From positions 1 to 24,514 of the forward strand of contig URCM01000044.1 of NCBI GenBank assembly GCA_900546355.1: a stretch of 24,514 nt of DNA. Direction: 5' to 3'. Source of the stretch: an uncultured Bacteroides sp. (lineage in GTDB: Bacteria; Bacteroidota; Bacteroidia; Bacteroidales; Bacteroidaceae). Shown piece after piece: positions 8,531-17,184 of the stretch (positions are counted from its first letter, which is position 1; each line of letters opens with the position of its first letter). Below the pieces are notes generated by a model. That model was not told the origin of the DNA. It did no database searches and saw only the letters and a list, made by a program, of their open reading frames with translations. The translations under genes and the position numbers were made by a program.

Positions 8531-8878
8531 TCAGGTCAGGTAATCCAGTTCTTTCCGGATACTTACCAATTCCGCACGGATTTGCTTGAGGCGGTTGACC
8601 AGTTCCGTGGTATTGCGCACTCCTTCTTTATTCTGTTTCAACTGCTGCTTGGCTCCCGCCAGTGTCATCCCCTTCTCTTTTACCAGATAATAAACCTGGC
8701 GGATAAACTCAATATCTTCTTTCGTATATTGGCGTATCTTCCCGCCCGCACGCTTGGGGGCAATGCTCGGAAACTCCTTTTCCCAATAACGGATAAGCGA
8801 CTCGTTCACCCCGAACATTTCCGCGACCTCGCGGATGGAATAATACAACTTCAACTGCTTGTCTTGCTTCAGTGCCAT
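8531..8878 (-). CDS. MerR-family transcriptional regulator
   Basis: A small 115-residue DNA-binding protein. The N-terminal winged helix-turn-helix reads YSIREVAEMFGVNESLIRYW (about residues 13-32), followed by the wing (GGKIRQYTKEDIEFI) typical of MerR proteins. The remainder is a helical segment that should form the antiparallel dimer coiled coil. There is no C-terminal effector domain and no cysteine cluster, so a metal-sensing role is not supported. It follows the M23 peptidase gene by 22 bp on the same strand and probably shares its transcript. This peptidase-MerR pairing next to alaS appears to be a common Bacteroidales arrangement (from memory). Its target is unknown. Confidence 0.9.
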   Translation of the reverse strand: MALKQDKQLKLYYSIREVAEMFGVNESLIRYWEKEFPSIAPKRAGGKIRQYTKEDIEFIRQVYYLVKEKGMTLAGAKQQLKQNKEGVRNTTELVNRLKQIRAELVSIRKELDYLT

Positions 8879-8900
8879 ACCTGTTCCCTCCTTTCATGCA

Positions 8901-9869
8901 TCAATCGAATACCTTGCCATGATTGGCAGCTATCTGAATCATCTTATCATAATCATCTGCGTCCAAATCCATAAAATAATAATTCACCGGATTCATAATC
9001 TGTCCTTTCAGGTGTACTTCGTAATGCAAGTGCGGACCCGTGCTTTTCCCGGTAGTCCCCACTTCACCGATGATTTCACCCCTCACCACTTTCTGCCCCA
9101 CACGGACTTTAATCTGGTTGAGATGCGCATAGCGGGTCACGTAACCGAAACCATGGTCGATGATGATGCACTTGCCATACAGCCCCTCCCAACCTGCGCT
9201 TTTCACCGTACCGTTTCCGGTCGCGTAAACCGGCGTACCTACATTAGCCGAGAAATCCATTCCCGCATGAAACTTTACCGTTTTATATATAGGGTCAACA
9301 CGCGTGCCATATCCCGAAGCGGTCTGCTTCAAGTCTTTATTCGATACAGGCTGGATGGCGGGCACACACATCAGCATTTCATCATGGTTCTTACATAAAT
9401 CCAGTATCTCGTCGAACGACTTCGACTGGATATACACCTGCCTTTCCAGCACGTCCATCTTCTGCGTCGTATTCACCACCAACTTGGCGTTCGCCAGTTC
9501 CATCAGTTCCTCGTAACGGTTTGTTTTCCCGTAATTGGCATTACGCACGGCATCGGGCACCGGATCGGCTTGCATAATTACCCGATACAGGTTATCATCC
9601 CTTTGCCGAAGCTGCTGCATCACGCCTAATGCCTCATCCAGCCGTGTCGACAAAATGTGGTACTGTGCGGTCAGACGGGAATTTTCTGTCCGCAAGTCTT
9701 TTTCCGAAGGCGAACCGAAAACCATCAGCAACAAGATAAAACACCCTGCCCCTAGCCCCATGCCGACAAACAGGTTGCGCAGATAACTCATCATGCGCTG
9801 ACGCATCGTAGGATAAATACGGTCGTATGTACGCGTCTTCGGATTGTATATATAGTAGACTTTACGCAT
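8901..9869 (-). CDS. M23-family (LytM-type) murein endopeptidase, membrane-anchored
   Basis: A predicted zinc peptidase acting on peptidoglycan cross-links. Order of parts: about 30 cytoplasmic residues, one transmembrane helix (about 33-51, no cleavable signal), a coiled coil from about 55 to 90, then a C-terminal LytM domain. The zinc-site residues are all present: His 201 and Asp 205 in FHAGMDFS, His 249 in RYAHL, and His 282 in GPHLHYEV, so it should be an active enzyme rather than an EnvC-like degenerate activator. The length, 322 residues, is typical. It is transcribed divergently from alaS and lies upstream of merR in a likely two-gene unit. Confidence 0.94.
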   Translation of the reverse strand: MRKVYYIYNPKTRTYDRIYPTMRQRMMSYLRNLFVGMGLGAGCFILLLMVFGSPSEKDLRTENSRLTAQYHILSTRLDEALGVMQQLRQRDDNLYRVIMQADPVPDAVRNANYGKTNRYEELMELANAKLVVNTTQKMDVLERQVYIQSKSFDEILDLCKNHDEMLMCVPAIQPVSNKDLKQTASGYGTRVDPIYKTVKFHAGMDFSANVGTPVYATGNGTVKSAGWEGLYGKCIIIDHGFGYVTRYAHLNQIKVRVGQKVVRGEIIGEVGTTGKSTGPHLHYEVHLKGQIMNPVNYYFMDLDADDYDKMIQIAANHGKVFD

Positions 9870-9921
9870 TCAAATCGCTGTTTTTGAAGAAAATTAATAG
9901 GCAAATCTTCAAGTTTTGCCC

Positions 9922-9929
9922 CAAACGTA
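9922..9929 (-). promoter_or_regulatory. -7 box of the M23 peptidase-merR promoter
   Basis: On the minus strand this reads TACGTTTG, an exact TAnnTTTG match. It predicts a start near 9915 and a leader of about 45 nt before the ATG at 9869. No good TTTG is seen at the -33 position. Confidence 0.5.
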
Positions 9930-9952
9930 GCGACAAAAATAATAAAACCGAT

Positions 9953-9960
9953 TATCTTTG
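9953..9960 (+). promoter_or_regulatory. -7 box of the alaS promoter
   Basis: TATCTTTG matches the Bacteroidales -7 consensus exactly and is followed by GC, as at the parA candidate. The -33 region is not a clear match. The predicted leader is about 40 nt. Confidence 0.5.
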
Positions 9961-10004
9961 CAAATCGATTTTGAGAATATTAACGACAAGATAATAAGAG
10001 TTAT

Positions 10005-12623
10005 ATGTTGACAGCTAACGAAATCCGCGACTCATTCGTAAAATTCTTTGAGTCAAAAGGACATCAGATTGTGCCTTCGGCACCGATGGTCATCAAAGAC
10101 GACCCCACACTGATGTTCACCAACGCCGGTATGAACCAGTTTAAAGACATCATCCTGGGCAACCATCCGGCAAAATACAAACGCGTGACCGACTCGCAAA
10201 AATGCCTTCGCGTAAGCGGAAAGCATAACGACCTGGAAGAAGTAGGCCACGACACCTATCACCATACCATGTTCGAAATGCTCGGCAACTGGTCGTTCGG
10301 CGACTATTTCAAGAAAGAAGCCATCAGCTGGGCATGGGAATTCCTGGTAGACGTATTGAAAATCAACCCCGGCATCCTCTATGCCACCGTGTTCGAAGGA
10401 AGCCCCGAAGAAGGACTGGAACGCGACAATGAAGCGGCAGGATACTGGGAACAATTCCTTCCCAAAGACCATATCATCAACGGCAACAAGCACGATAACT
10501 TCTGGGAAATGGGCGATACGGGACCTTGCGGACCTTGCTCGGAAATCCACATCGACTTGCGCTCGGAAGAAGAAAAAGCAAAAGTACCCGGACGTGAATT
10601 GGTGAACAAAGACAATCCGCAAGTCATCGAAATCTGGAACCTCGTGTTCATGCAATACAACCGGAAAGCCGACGGAAGCCTGGAACCGCTGCCTGCCAAG
10701 GTAATCGACACGGGTATGGGCTTCGAACGCCTCTGCATGGCATTGCAAGGAAAGAAATCCAACTACGACACCGATGTGTTCCAACCCATCATCAAAGTCA
10801 TCGGCGATTTGACCGGCACTACTTACGGCAAAGACCCGAAGGTAGACGTAGCCATGCGGGTAGTGGCAGACCACATCCGCACCATCGCTTTCTCCATCAC
10901 CGACGGGCAACTTCCCTCCAATGCCAAGGCAGGCTATGTCATCCGCCGTATCCTGCGCCGTGCCGTACGCTACGCCTATACATTCCTGGGACAGAAACAA
11001 CCCTTCATGTTCAAACTCGTCCCCGTACTGATAGAAAATATGGGACAGGCTTACCCCGAACTGAAAGCGCAACAAACGCTTATCGAAAAAGTCATCAAGG
11101 AAGAAGAAGAAGCTTTCCTGCGGACGTTGGAAACCGGTATCCGCCTGCTCGACAAGGTGATGAACGACACCAAGGCTGCCGGAAAGACTGAAATCAGTGG
11201 GGTCGACGCCTTTACATTATACGATACCTTCGGATTCCCGCTCGACCTGACCGAACTGATTCTTCGCGAAAACGGCATGACGGTCAATGAAGAGGAGTTC
11301 AACGCAGAAATGCAGAAACAAAAAGAGCGTGCCCGCAACGCCGCAGCCATCGAAACCGGCGACTGGGTCGTACTGGAAGAAGGCGAAACAAAATTTGTCG
11401 GCTACGACTATACCGAATACGAAACCCGCATTTTGCGCTACCGCCAAATCAAGCAGAAAAACCAGACACTCTATCAAATCGTGCTGAGCGAAACACCGTT
11501 CTATGCCGAAAGCGGTGGCCAGGTAGGTGACACGGGTGTATTGGTCAGCGAATTCGAAACCATCGAAATCATCGACACAAAGAAAGAAAACAACCTGCCG
11601 ATTCATATCGCCAAGCAACTCCCCGAACACCTGGACGCTCCGATGATGGCTTGTGTAGATACCGACAAACGTGCCGCCTGCGCCGCCAACCACTCGTGTA
11701 CGCACTTGCTCGACGAAGCGTTGCGTCAGGTGTTGGGTACACACGTCGAGCAGAAAGGTTCGCTGGTCACTCCGGATTCATTGCGTTTCGACTTCTCACA
11801 CTTCCAAAAGGTCACTCCCGAACAGCTGCGTGAAGTAGAACACCTGGTGAACGCTAAAATCCGTGAAGACATCCCGCTGACCGAATACCGCAACCTTCCG
11901 ATAGAAAAGGCCAAGGAGTTGGGAGCCATCGCACTCTTCGGCGAGAAGTATGGCGACGAAGTGCGCGTCGTACAGTTTGGTTCGTCCATCGAATTCTGCG
12001 GCGGTACCCACGTATCGGCTACAGGTAAAATCGGTATGGTGAAAATTCTTTCCGAAAGCTCGGTAGCTGCAGGCGTACGCCGCATCGAAGCCATCACCGG
12101 CGCCAAGGTAGAAGAAATGATGGATACCATCCAAGACACCCTCAATGACTTGAAGACTCTCTTCAACAACGCTCCCGACTTAAAAGCCGCCATATCCAAG
12201 TATGTAGACGAAAACGCCGGACTGAAGAAACAAATGGAAGAGTTCATGAAAGAACGCGAAGCGAACGCCAAGGCAAGACTTATCGACACTGCCAAGGAAA
12301 TACACGGAGTAAAAGTCATCAAAGCCATACTGCCGATGCGTCCCGAAGCCATCAAGAACATTGCGTTCCAACTGAAAGGACAGTTCCCCGAAAATCTCTT
12401 CGTAGTCATCGGAAGCATTTTCGGAGACAAACCGATGCTGACAGTCATCATGAGCGACGACCAGGTAAAAACCGGACTGAACGCCGGCCAACTGGTACGC
12501 GAAGCTGCTAAACTCATCCAAGGAGGTGGAGGCGGACAGCCTCACTTCGCCACTGCCGGAGGAAAGAACCCCGACGGACTGATTACCGCAGTAGATAAAA
12601 TCATCGAACTGGCCGGATTCTAA
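10005..12623 (+). CDS. alaS: Alanyl-tRNA synthetase
   Basis: This cytoplasmic class II synthetase charges tRNA-Ala. The 872-residue length fits the full bacterial architecture. The catalytic domain opens with the conserved [11 protein letters not shown] and continues to the tRNA-binding helical region ([19 protein letters not shown]). The editing domain carries the zinc ligands His 563 and His 567 (HSCTH) and Cys 665 and His 669 (CGGTH). The C-terminal C-Ala domain ends in the glycine-rich [19 protein letters not shown]. It is a single gene between its own promoter and an 18-bp inverted repeat after the stop. Long open frames on its minus strand are codon-bias shadows. Confidence 0.98.
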   Translation: MLTANEIRDSFVKFFESKGHQIVPSAPMVIKDDPTLMFTNAGMNQFKDIILGNHPAKYKRVTDSQKCLRVSGKHNDLEEVGHDTYHHTMFEMLGNWSFGDYFKKEAISWAWEFLVDVLKINPGILYATVFEGSPEEGLERDNEAAGYWEQFLPKDHIINGNKHDNFWEMGDTGPCGPCSEIHIDLRSEEEKAKVPGRELVNKDNPQVIEIWNLVFMQYNRKADGSLEPLPAKVIDTGMGFERLCMALQGKKSNYDTDVFQPIIKVIGDLTGTTYGKDPKVDVAMRVVADHIRTIAFSITDGQLPSNAKAGYVIRRILRRAVRYAYTFLGQKQPFMFKLVPVLIENMGQAYPELKAQQTLIEKVIKEEEEAFLRTLETGIRLLDKVMNDTKAAGKTEISGVDAFTLYDTFGFPLDLTELILRENGMTVNEEEFNAEMQKQKERARNAAAIETGDWVVLEEGETKFVGYDYTEYETRILRYRQIKQKNQTLYQIVLSETPFYAESGGQVGDTGVLVSEFETIEIIDTKKENNLPIHIAKQLPEHLDAPMMACVDTDKRAACAANHSCTHLLDEALRQVLGTHVEQKGSLVTPDSLRFDFSHFQKVTPEQLREVEHLVNAKIREDIPLTEYRNLPIEKAKELGAIALFGEKYGDEVRVVQFGSSIEFCGGTHVSATGKIGMVKILSESSVAAGVRRIEAITGAKVEEMMDTIQDTLNDLKTLFNNAPDLKAAISKYVDENAGLKKQMEEFMKEREANAKARLIDTAKEIHGVKVIKAILPMRPEAIKNIAFQLKGQFPENLFVVIGSIFGDKPMLTVIMSDDQVKTGLNAGQLVREAAKLIQGGGGGQPHFATAGGKNPDGLITAVDKIIELAGF

Positions 12624-12663
12624 CCGACCGTGCATGGATAGCACACAGACGACTCAGATAAAT

Positions 12664-12733
12664 ACAGAAAGACCACCGATTATTTTTCTATGCACCCATG
12701 GCATAAGCAAATATAAATCGGTGGTCTTTCTGT
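12664..12733 (+). terminator. 18-bp perfect inverted repeat downstream of alaS
   Basis: ACAGAAAGACCACCGATT (12664-12681) is the exact reverse complement of 12716-12733. The 34-nt loop contains a nested hairpin, TATGC (12689-12693) with GCATA (12701-12705). It lies 40 bp after the alaS stop. The A-rich/T-rich base of the stem suits a terminator, although no U tract follows it. Confidence 0.6.
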
Positions 12734-12760
12734 GTCCGGCTATATAACTGCGATACCGGT

Positions 12761-12821
12761 ACGATTACTAATCGTACACGTGAACGATTACTAATCGTAC
12801 AGCGCGACGATTACTAATCGT
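12761..12821. repeat. Three identical 15-bp palindromes on a 23-bp period
   Basis: The sequence ACGATTACTAATCGT occurs unchanged at 12761-12775, 12784-12798 and 12807-12821. Each copy is a perfect palindrome with 7-bp arms around a single C. The two 8-bp spacers are ACACGTGA and ACAGCGCG, sharing only their first ACA or so, so the palindromes are conserved while the spacers are not. The spacing puts successive sites about two helical turns apart, as expected for cooperative binding of a dimeric protein. No gene overlaps them. They lie between the alaS terminator and the pilus operon promoter, about 370 bp from the latter. Operator, iteron or mobile-repeat identity cannot be settled here. Confidence 0.9.
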
Positions 12822-13187
12822 GTTTACGGTGCAGTTATATCCGATAACCGAAGCAAAAACATTTCTACCGGATTTCGGACAACTCCATTGGTCTGCGAAA
12901 AATATCCCGGTGTATGCCCCTCCCTCTCTTGTCCTCTTAGGGAACGGATGTGAAGAAGCCCGCAGACATTCATGCGGACGTTTCCGGGATGTATGCGATA
13001 CCTCCCTACATGGGCTGTTTGCCGGATATTCTTGGGTGATTTTCCGTCAATCATTTCCTACATCATTGGTACATCAGTCTGGTATTCTGTTTCATACCGT
13101 TTCCAAGGGACAGCGACCAACTTCCTGTCTTCGCCACACCCCCATACAAGAATTTTATTATATTTTTAAAAAAATCAATTCAAATAA
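12822..13187. other. Non-coding interval with no recognised feature
   Basis: About 365 bp between the palindrome array and the pilus promoter. A frame running 12820-13197 on the plus strand could encode 125 residues, but it is rich in Cys, His and Ser, has no recognisable family, no ribosome-binding region and no promoter, and begins inside the last palindrome. The last 40 bp are A/T rich and lead into the promoter. I see no tRNA, rRNA or known riboswitch. A small RNA or binding region for pilus regulation is possible but not shown. Confidence 0.4.
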
Positions 13188-13230
13188 TTGGATGTGAAAA
13201 ATATTATATCTACATTTGTGGCGACAAATG
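13188..13230 (+). promoter_or_regulatory. Pilus operon promoter with overlapping dyad
   Basis: TTGG (13188-13191), 19 bp, then TACATTTG (13211-13218) is a good Bacteroidales -33/-7 pair. CATTTGT (13213-13219) and ACAAATG (13224-13230) form a perfect 7-bp inverted repeat around GGCG, covering the -7 box and the expected start near 13225. This could be an operator or a 5'-end hairpin. The leader to the first ATG at 13353 is about 130 nt and holds a small hairpin, GTATC-CTT-GATAC, at 13310-13322. No other consensus promoter is seen before the later pilus genes. Confidence 0.7.
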
Positions 13231-13352
13231 ACAGACAGGACGAAGAAAGCCCAGTAGGGAATGTTATCGGAGGGAAAGCATACAAAGATACGACAGAAAC
13301 CGCACTTTTGTATCCTTGATACAGAAAAAAAATAAGAAAAATCAATATAATT

Positions 13353-13928
13353 ATGAAACACTTAGCTTGTATCCTTCTATTCTTTGTCGGGCTTTCGGCT
13401 TCGGCACAGAAAGTGGCTGTAAAGACGAATGTGTTATACGATGCAGCAGCCACTGTTAATGCTGGAGTAGAAATTGGTCTTGCGCCGAAATGGACGTTGG
13501 ATGTATCAGGAAACCTGAATGCATGGGATATGTCTCATGGACGCAAATGGAAACACTGGTTTGTACAGCCCGAAGCACGCTACTGGCTTTGCGACCGTTT
13601 TATGGGTCATTTCCTTGCCGTACATGCACACGGAGGGCAATTTAACATCGGGAACCTGAAGAATGACATTTCTTTCTTGGGCACAGATTTTTCCAAACTC
13701 TCCGACAGCCGTTATCAGGGATGGTTTGCCGGAGCTGGCATTGCCTATGGGTATGCCCTTCCGTTAGGAAAACATTGGAATGCCGAATTCGAAATTGGCA
13801 TCGGTTATGCTTATTCACACTACGACCGTTTCGAGTGTGAAGGCTGTGGACAAAAGGTCGAAGAAGGCAAGCATCATAACTACTTCGGACTTACCAAGGC
13901 AGCCATCAGCCTGGTCTACTTATTCTGA
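13353..13928 (+). CDS. DUF3575 family outer-membrane protein of the pilus operon
   Basis: A 191-residue protein with an N-terminal signal peptide (cleavage near SASAQ, residue 19) and alternating hydrophobic and aromatic strands that suggest a small outer-membrane beta-barrel. The mature start KVAVKTNVLYDAA and the C-terminal LVYLF, an aromatic end typical of barrels, fit DUF3575. Members commonly head FimA/Mfa-type pilus operons in Bacteroidales, but their biochemical role is unknown. An ECEGCG pair of cysteines near residue 160 is unusual for this class and could form a disulfide. It is the first gene after the operon promoter, and the DUF3868 gene follows 74 bp later. Confidence 0.85.
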   Translation: MKHLACILLFFVGLSASAQKVAVKTNVLYDAAATVNAGVEIGLAPKWTLDVSGNLNAWDMSHGRKWKHWFVQPEARYWLCDRFMGHFLAVHAHGGQFNIGNLKNDISFLGTDFSKLSDSRYQGWFAGAGIAYGYALPLGKHWNAEFEIGIGYAYSHYDRFECEGCGQKVEEGKHHNYFGLTKAAISLVYLF

Positions 13929-13964
13929 CAACAATATTAATAAAGAAGAAAGACGTAATGTCTG

Positions 13965-13999
13965 AATTCTTCATTCCTCATTCTTAATTCTTCATTTAT
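13965..13999 (+). repeat. Five-unit heptamer tandem repeat before the DUF3868 start codon
   Basis: Five consecutive 7-bp units of consensus (A/C)ATTC(T/C)T begin at 13965, 13972, 13979, 13986 and 13993. Units 1 and 4 are identical and the last is degenerate (CATTTAT). The array ends three bases before the ATG at 14003, so it occupies the whole ribosome-binding region of that gene. The 11-mer AATTCTTCATT is repeated 21 bp apart within it. Copy-number change would alter the initiation region, not the reading frame. Confidence 0.8.
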
Positions 14000-14002
14000 A
14001 CG

Positions 14003-15412
14003 ATGAAACAGTTAACGATTCTTTTCATGGCACTGTGCTTTGCCTCCCTACGTGCGGAAACCACCCCCGATGGCATTGCCGACAATGTTACATTGTCGAA
14101 AAACGGTGCGTTCATGCTGATAGAAATGGACATCGACCTCACACAAGTAGAGGTAACCTCCAACGAAGCCCTTCTCCTTACCCCGCAGTTGGTAAAAGAA
14201 GACAAAACGAAAGACTTGCCGGCAATCGGCATCTACGGACGTAAGCGGTATTTCTACTACAACCGCAACCGGCTGTTGCCTTCAGAAGCCTCGAGCGAAA
14301 TCACCATCAAAGCATCGCAGAAACCCGACACACAACACTACCGCACACTGATTGACTACGAGCCATGGATGGACGGGGCGCAGCTCCAGCTCCGTACCGA
14401 GACCTACGGATGCTGCCAGGAAGTATTGGCAGACGGCAGTATGGTGCTGGCAAGCTACAACGAACCAAAGTTTGTTCCGCAATACGTTTACGTACAGCCT
14501 GAAGCAGAAGTCGTAAAAACCCGTTCACTCAGCGGCTCGGCATTCATCGACTTTCCTGTATCACGCACCGAAATCAAGCCCGACTACCGCAACAACCGTG
14601 TAGAACTGGCCAAAATACGTGCCACCATCGACTCGGTGCGCAACGATGCAGATATACGTATCACCGCACTTTCCATCAAAGGCTACGCCTCACCCGAAGG
14701 TTCGTATGCCAACAACAAACGCTTGGCAAGCGGACGTACACAGTCACTCAAGGAATACGTGGCAGGGCTGTATCATTTCAATGATACCCTTATCTCCACT
14801 TCATACGAAGCGGAAGACTGGGCAGGGTTGCGCAAATACGTGGAGCAGTCTTCCTTGCCCCACCGCCAAGAGATACTGGACCTGATAGACAGCGACCGTG
14901 AACCGGACAACAAGGAATACAGGATAAAGAAGGAATATCCCGAAGATTACGCCGTGTTGCTCCGCGACTGCTACCCGGCATTGCGCCACTCCGATTATCG
15001 CGTAGAATATATAATCCGCAGCTTCAGCAGTGCCGACGAGATACGTCCACTCATCCAGTCGCAACCGCAGAAACTAAGCCTGCAGGAATTCTACCTCGCT
15101 TCGCAAGGGATGGAACCAGGCAGTGAAGAATTCAACAAGATATTTGAAACGGCGGTACGCATTTATCCCGACGATGAAACGGCAAACCTGAATGCGGCAA
15201 ACACGGCGATGGCAGAAGGCAACCTCAATGCAGCCTCGCAGTATCTGGACAAGGCAGGCAACTCGCCTCAAGCCATCTACGCACGTGGCATCTACGCCAT
15301 ACTGACGGAGAATTATGCCGAAGCGCAGCACCTGCTGCAAGATGCACAAAACGCCGGAATAACAAAGGCAACCGAAGCACTTGAATATACAAAATATAAA
15401 AATGAACAATGA
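14003..15412 (+). CDS. DUF3868 / OmpA-like / TPR protein of the pilus operon
   Basis: A 469-residue exported protein. Residues 1-18 are a signal peptide. The N-terminal part to about 150 matches the DUF3868 type, with strand-rich sequence and YGRKRYFYYNRNR. From about 178 to 290 there is an OmpA-like domain: GYASPEGSYANNKRLASGR (227-245) resembles the peptidoglycan-binding N-x2-L-x3-R pattern. The C-terminal 100 residues are alanine-rich paired helices resembling TPR units. It likely contacts the cell wall and supports pilus assembly or anchoring, but no reaction is known. Its base composition is high (31 of 60 G+C at 14641-14700), like the housekeeping genes and unlike the pilin that follows 26 bp later. 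Confidence 0.84.
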   Translation: MKQLTILFMALCFASLRAETTPDGIADNVTLSKNGAFMLIEMDIDLTQVEVTSNEALLLTPQLVKEDKTKDLPAIGIYGRKRYFYYNRNRLLPSEASSEITIKASQKPDTQHYRTLIDYEPWMDGAQLQLRTETYGCCQEVLADGSMVLASYNEPKFVPQYVYVQPEAEVVKTRSLSGSAFIDFPVSRTEIKPDYRNNRVELAKIRATIDSVRNDADIRITALSIKGYASPEGSYANNKRLASGRTQSLKEYVAGLYHFNDTLISTSYEAEDWAGLRKYVEQSSLPHRQEILDLIDSDREPDNKEYRIKKEYPEDYAVLLRDCYPALRHSDYRVEYIIRSFSSADEIRPLIQSQPQKLSLQEFYLASQGMEPGSEEFNKIFETAVRIYPDDETANLNAANTAMAEGNLNAASQYLDKAGNSPQAIYARGIYAILTENYAEAQHLLQDAQNAGITKATEALEYTKYKNEQ

Positions 15413-15438
15413 TTATTAACTCTTAAAGTAAGCGAAGT

Positions 15439-17052
15439 ATGAAACTTAGAAATTTAATGTGGGGAGCATGTGCCTGCATATTTGCAGCAGGTTGCTCTAA
15501 TGACGATGTTGTTGTGGATAAGGGCAACACTGTAGAAAGTACAGGCAATGCCTATATGAAAGTTCGCATTGCCATGACCGGGAATCCTTCAAGCAGAGCT
15601 ACGTCTGGTGATTATGATTATGGAACTACGGAGGAACAAAGCATTAATAATGTGTTCTTTATGTTTTACGATGATGAAGGCAACTGGGTTGCTGATGGTA
15701 AACTGCAAGAAACTGTTACAGTAAATCCTTCTGAAGGCGAGAATAACCCTGTTGAAGCGATTGCTGAAGCTGTGTTAGCTTTGGAACTGAAAGAAGGCGA
15801 GGAGTTCCCGACCCAAGTGGTTGCTTATGTAAATATGAAAGATGAGCAAGCCAATTTAAGCGGAAAAAGCATCACAAAGGTAAAAGAAGAAGTTGCAAAT
15901 TCTGTATGTACGGCTGCTGAGGGCAAATATAGCAATTTTGTAATGACTAATTCAACTTATTTAAAAAACGGTGTAGAAAAGATTGGTACCGATGTAGCAA
16001 GAGATCAATTCTTTGAAAAGGAAGATGCTGCAAAGGAGGCAGATCCGGTAGAAATTTATGTAGAAAGACTGGCTGCTAAAGTTACTGTTTTAAATAGTAC
16101 TCCAACCATTAGCGATATTGAAGCAGGTGACTATACCTTGACTTTTGTACCTGAAGGATATGCTATCAGTGGCTTAAACACATCCGAATATTATTTAAAG
16201 CATATTCAAACGGGATGGAGTAGTTGGAGTTGGTTTAATGCACCAACTGATTTCCGTTGTTTTTGGGCAGAAGATCCTAACTATGACAAGAATGCAACTA
16301 TTACATATACCAATTATAACGAGAGCAAGGTTGCATTGGGCACAGCGCAATATTGTATGGAAAATACAATGACCGCTGATTATGCAAACTTCAACAATTC
16401 AACATTCTTGATTTTGGTAGGTTATTATGTAGTAAAAGACAGTGAGGGCAATACCGTGGATTTGGCTGTAAACAGTGACGGTTATCTTTACATGTATGCA
16501 GGAACTGCTTATATGGCTGAAGACTTGAAAGAACGTTTGCTTGAACAAGCAGCCGATAATGAATTGGCTTGGGTAACAACAGACAGTGGCAAAACATATA
16601 CCCAAGCTGATGCAAGTGCCTATGAAATAGTCCGTAAAGGAACAAATACTGTCACTTTAGCATTGAAAGAAAATACAGGAACTACTTATTATACTCAGCA
16701 AGCTGAGGACACATATACTGAGATTACCAATATAGCAACGTTTAATGAAGAGTTGTCTACATATTTAGAATACTTCGGTTCTGTAGAAGCTTTTGAAAAT
16801 GGTAAAGCTTCTTACGCGAAACTCATTGAACACTTTGGCGGAACTCAAGCAAATGATATGACCGGTGCTATCGGTGTTGTTCGTAACCACAGTTATCAAA
16901 TCACTGTAACACAAGTTAGCGGCTTGGGTGAAGGTGTATTTAATCCGGCAGAAGATATTATACCGACAGATACGGAGAAAACTTATTATGTAGGTGCGGA
17001 AATGAATATCTTAAGTTGGAAAACTGTTTCACAAACAGTAAGTTTCGATTAA
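15439..17052 (+). CDS. Mfa1-like major fimbrial subunit (type V pilin) precursor
   Basis: A 537-residue lipoprotein precursor, close in length to Mfa1 of Porphyromonas gingivalis. The lipobox FAAGC puts the lipidated Cys at 19. Ser-Arg-Ala (Arg 53-Ala 54) lies 34 residues later and is the likely maturation site; in P. gingivalis an Arg-specific protease cuts here to free a donor strand for polymerisation. An N-terminal fimbrillin domain contains YVERLAAKVTV. The C-terminal part has GVVRNHSYQITV (Arg 482, Tyr 486) and the terminal strand YYVGAEMNILSWKTV. The coding DNA is A/T rich (21 of 60 G+C at 15601-15660). Being first of the subunits and followed by hairpins suggests it is the abundant shaft protein. 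Confidence 0.82.
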   Translation: MKLRNLMWGACACIFAAGCSNDDVVVDKGNTVESTGNAYMKVRIAMTGNPSSRATSGDYDYGTTEEQSINNVFFMFYDDEGNWVADGKLQETVTVNPSEGENNPVEAIAEAVLALELKEGEEFPTQVVAYVNMKDEQANLSGKSITKVKEEVANSVCTAAEGKYSNFVMTNSTYLKNGVEKIGTDVARDQFFEKEDAAKEADPVEIYVERLAAKVTVLNSTPTISDIEAGDYTLTFVPEGYAISGLNTSEYYLKHIQTGWSSWSWFNAPTDFRCFWAEDPNYDKNATITYTNYNESKVALGTAQYCMENTMTADYANFNNSTFLILVGYYVVKDSEGNTVDLAVNSDGYLYMYAGTAYMAEDLKERLLEQAADNELAWVTTDSGKTYTQADASAYEIVRKGTNTVTLALKENTGTTYYTQQAEDTYTEITNIATFNEELSTYLEYFGSVEAFENGKASYAKLIEHFGGTQANDMTGAIGVVRNHSYQITVTQVSGLGEGVFNPAEDIIPTDTEKTYYVGAEMNILSWKTVSQTVSFD

Positions 17053-17062
17053 CAATTCCGTT

Positions 17063-17161
17063 CTTGCGGATTTGCAATCCGCAAGCATAAAAGATAAGGA
17101 ATTGCAATCCACTTAATAATATCAATTTATAAAAGGATTTGTGAATAAGGATTGAAAATCC
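17063..17161 (+). repeat. Degenerate GGATT/AATCC hairpin repeats after the pilin gene
   Basis: CTTGCGGATT (17063-17072) and AATCCGCAAG (17076-17085) form a perfect 10-bp stem with a 3-nt loop 10 bp after the pilin stop. Related 13-mers follow: GGATTTGCAATCC (17068-17080), GGAATTGCAATCC (17098-17110) and GGATTGAAAATCC (17149-17161). Without a U tract the first hairpin looks more like an mRNA 3'-end stabiliser or attenuator than a full terminator, and the following genes have no promoter of their own. Confidence 0.65.
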
Positions 17162-17184
17162 GACATAACAGATAATCCATAAAA

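Noticed and set aside
10053..11075. 340-residue open frame antisense to alaS
   Set aside because: alaS is intact and unmistakable; the antisense product is low-complexity Val/Phe/His-rich with no motif or promoter.
12708..12715. Minus-strand -7-like sequence TATATTTG in the loop after alaS
   Set aside because: It has no -33 partner and no gene downstream on that strand; probably chance in A/T-rich sequence.
12761..12821. CRISPR array
   Set aside because: The repeats are only 15 bp with 8-bp spacers, only three copies exist and no cas gene is present.
12820..13197. Possible 125-residue gene upstream of the pilus promoter
   Set aside because: It starts inside the third palindrome, has no leader or promoter, and its composition looks random.
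13123..13240. Invertible pilus promoter (phase-variation switch)
   Set aside because: TCCTGTCT (13123-13130) and AGACAGGA (13233-13240) flank the promoter in inverted orientation, but 8 bp is too short for known Bacteroidales invertible sites and no recombinase gene is in the window.
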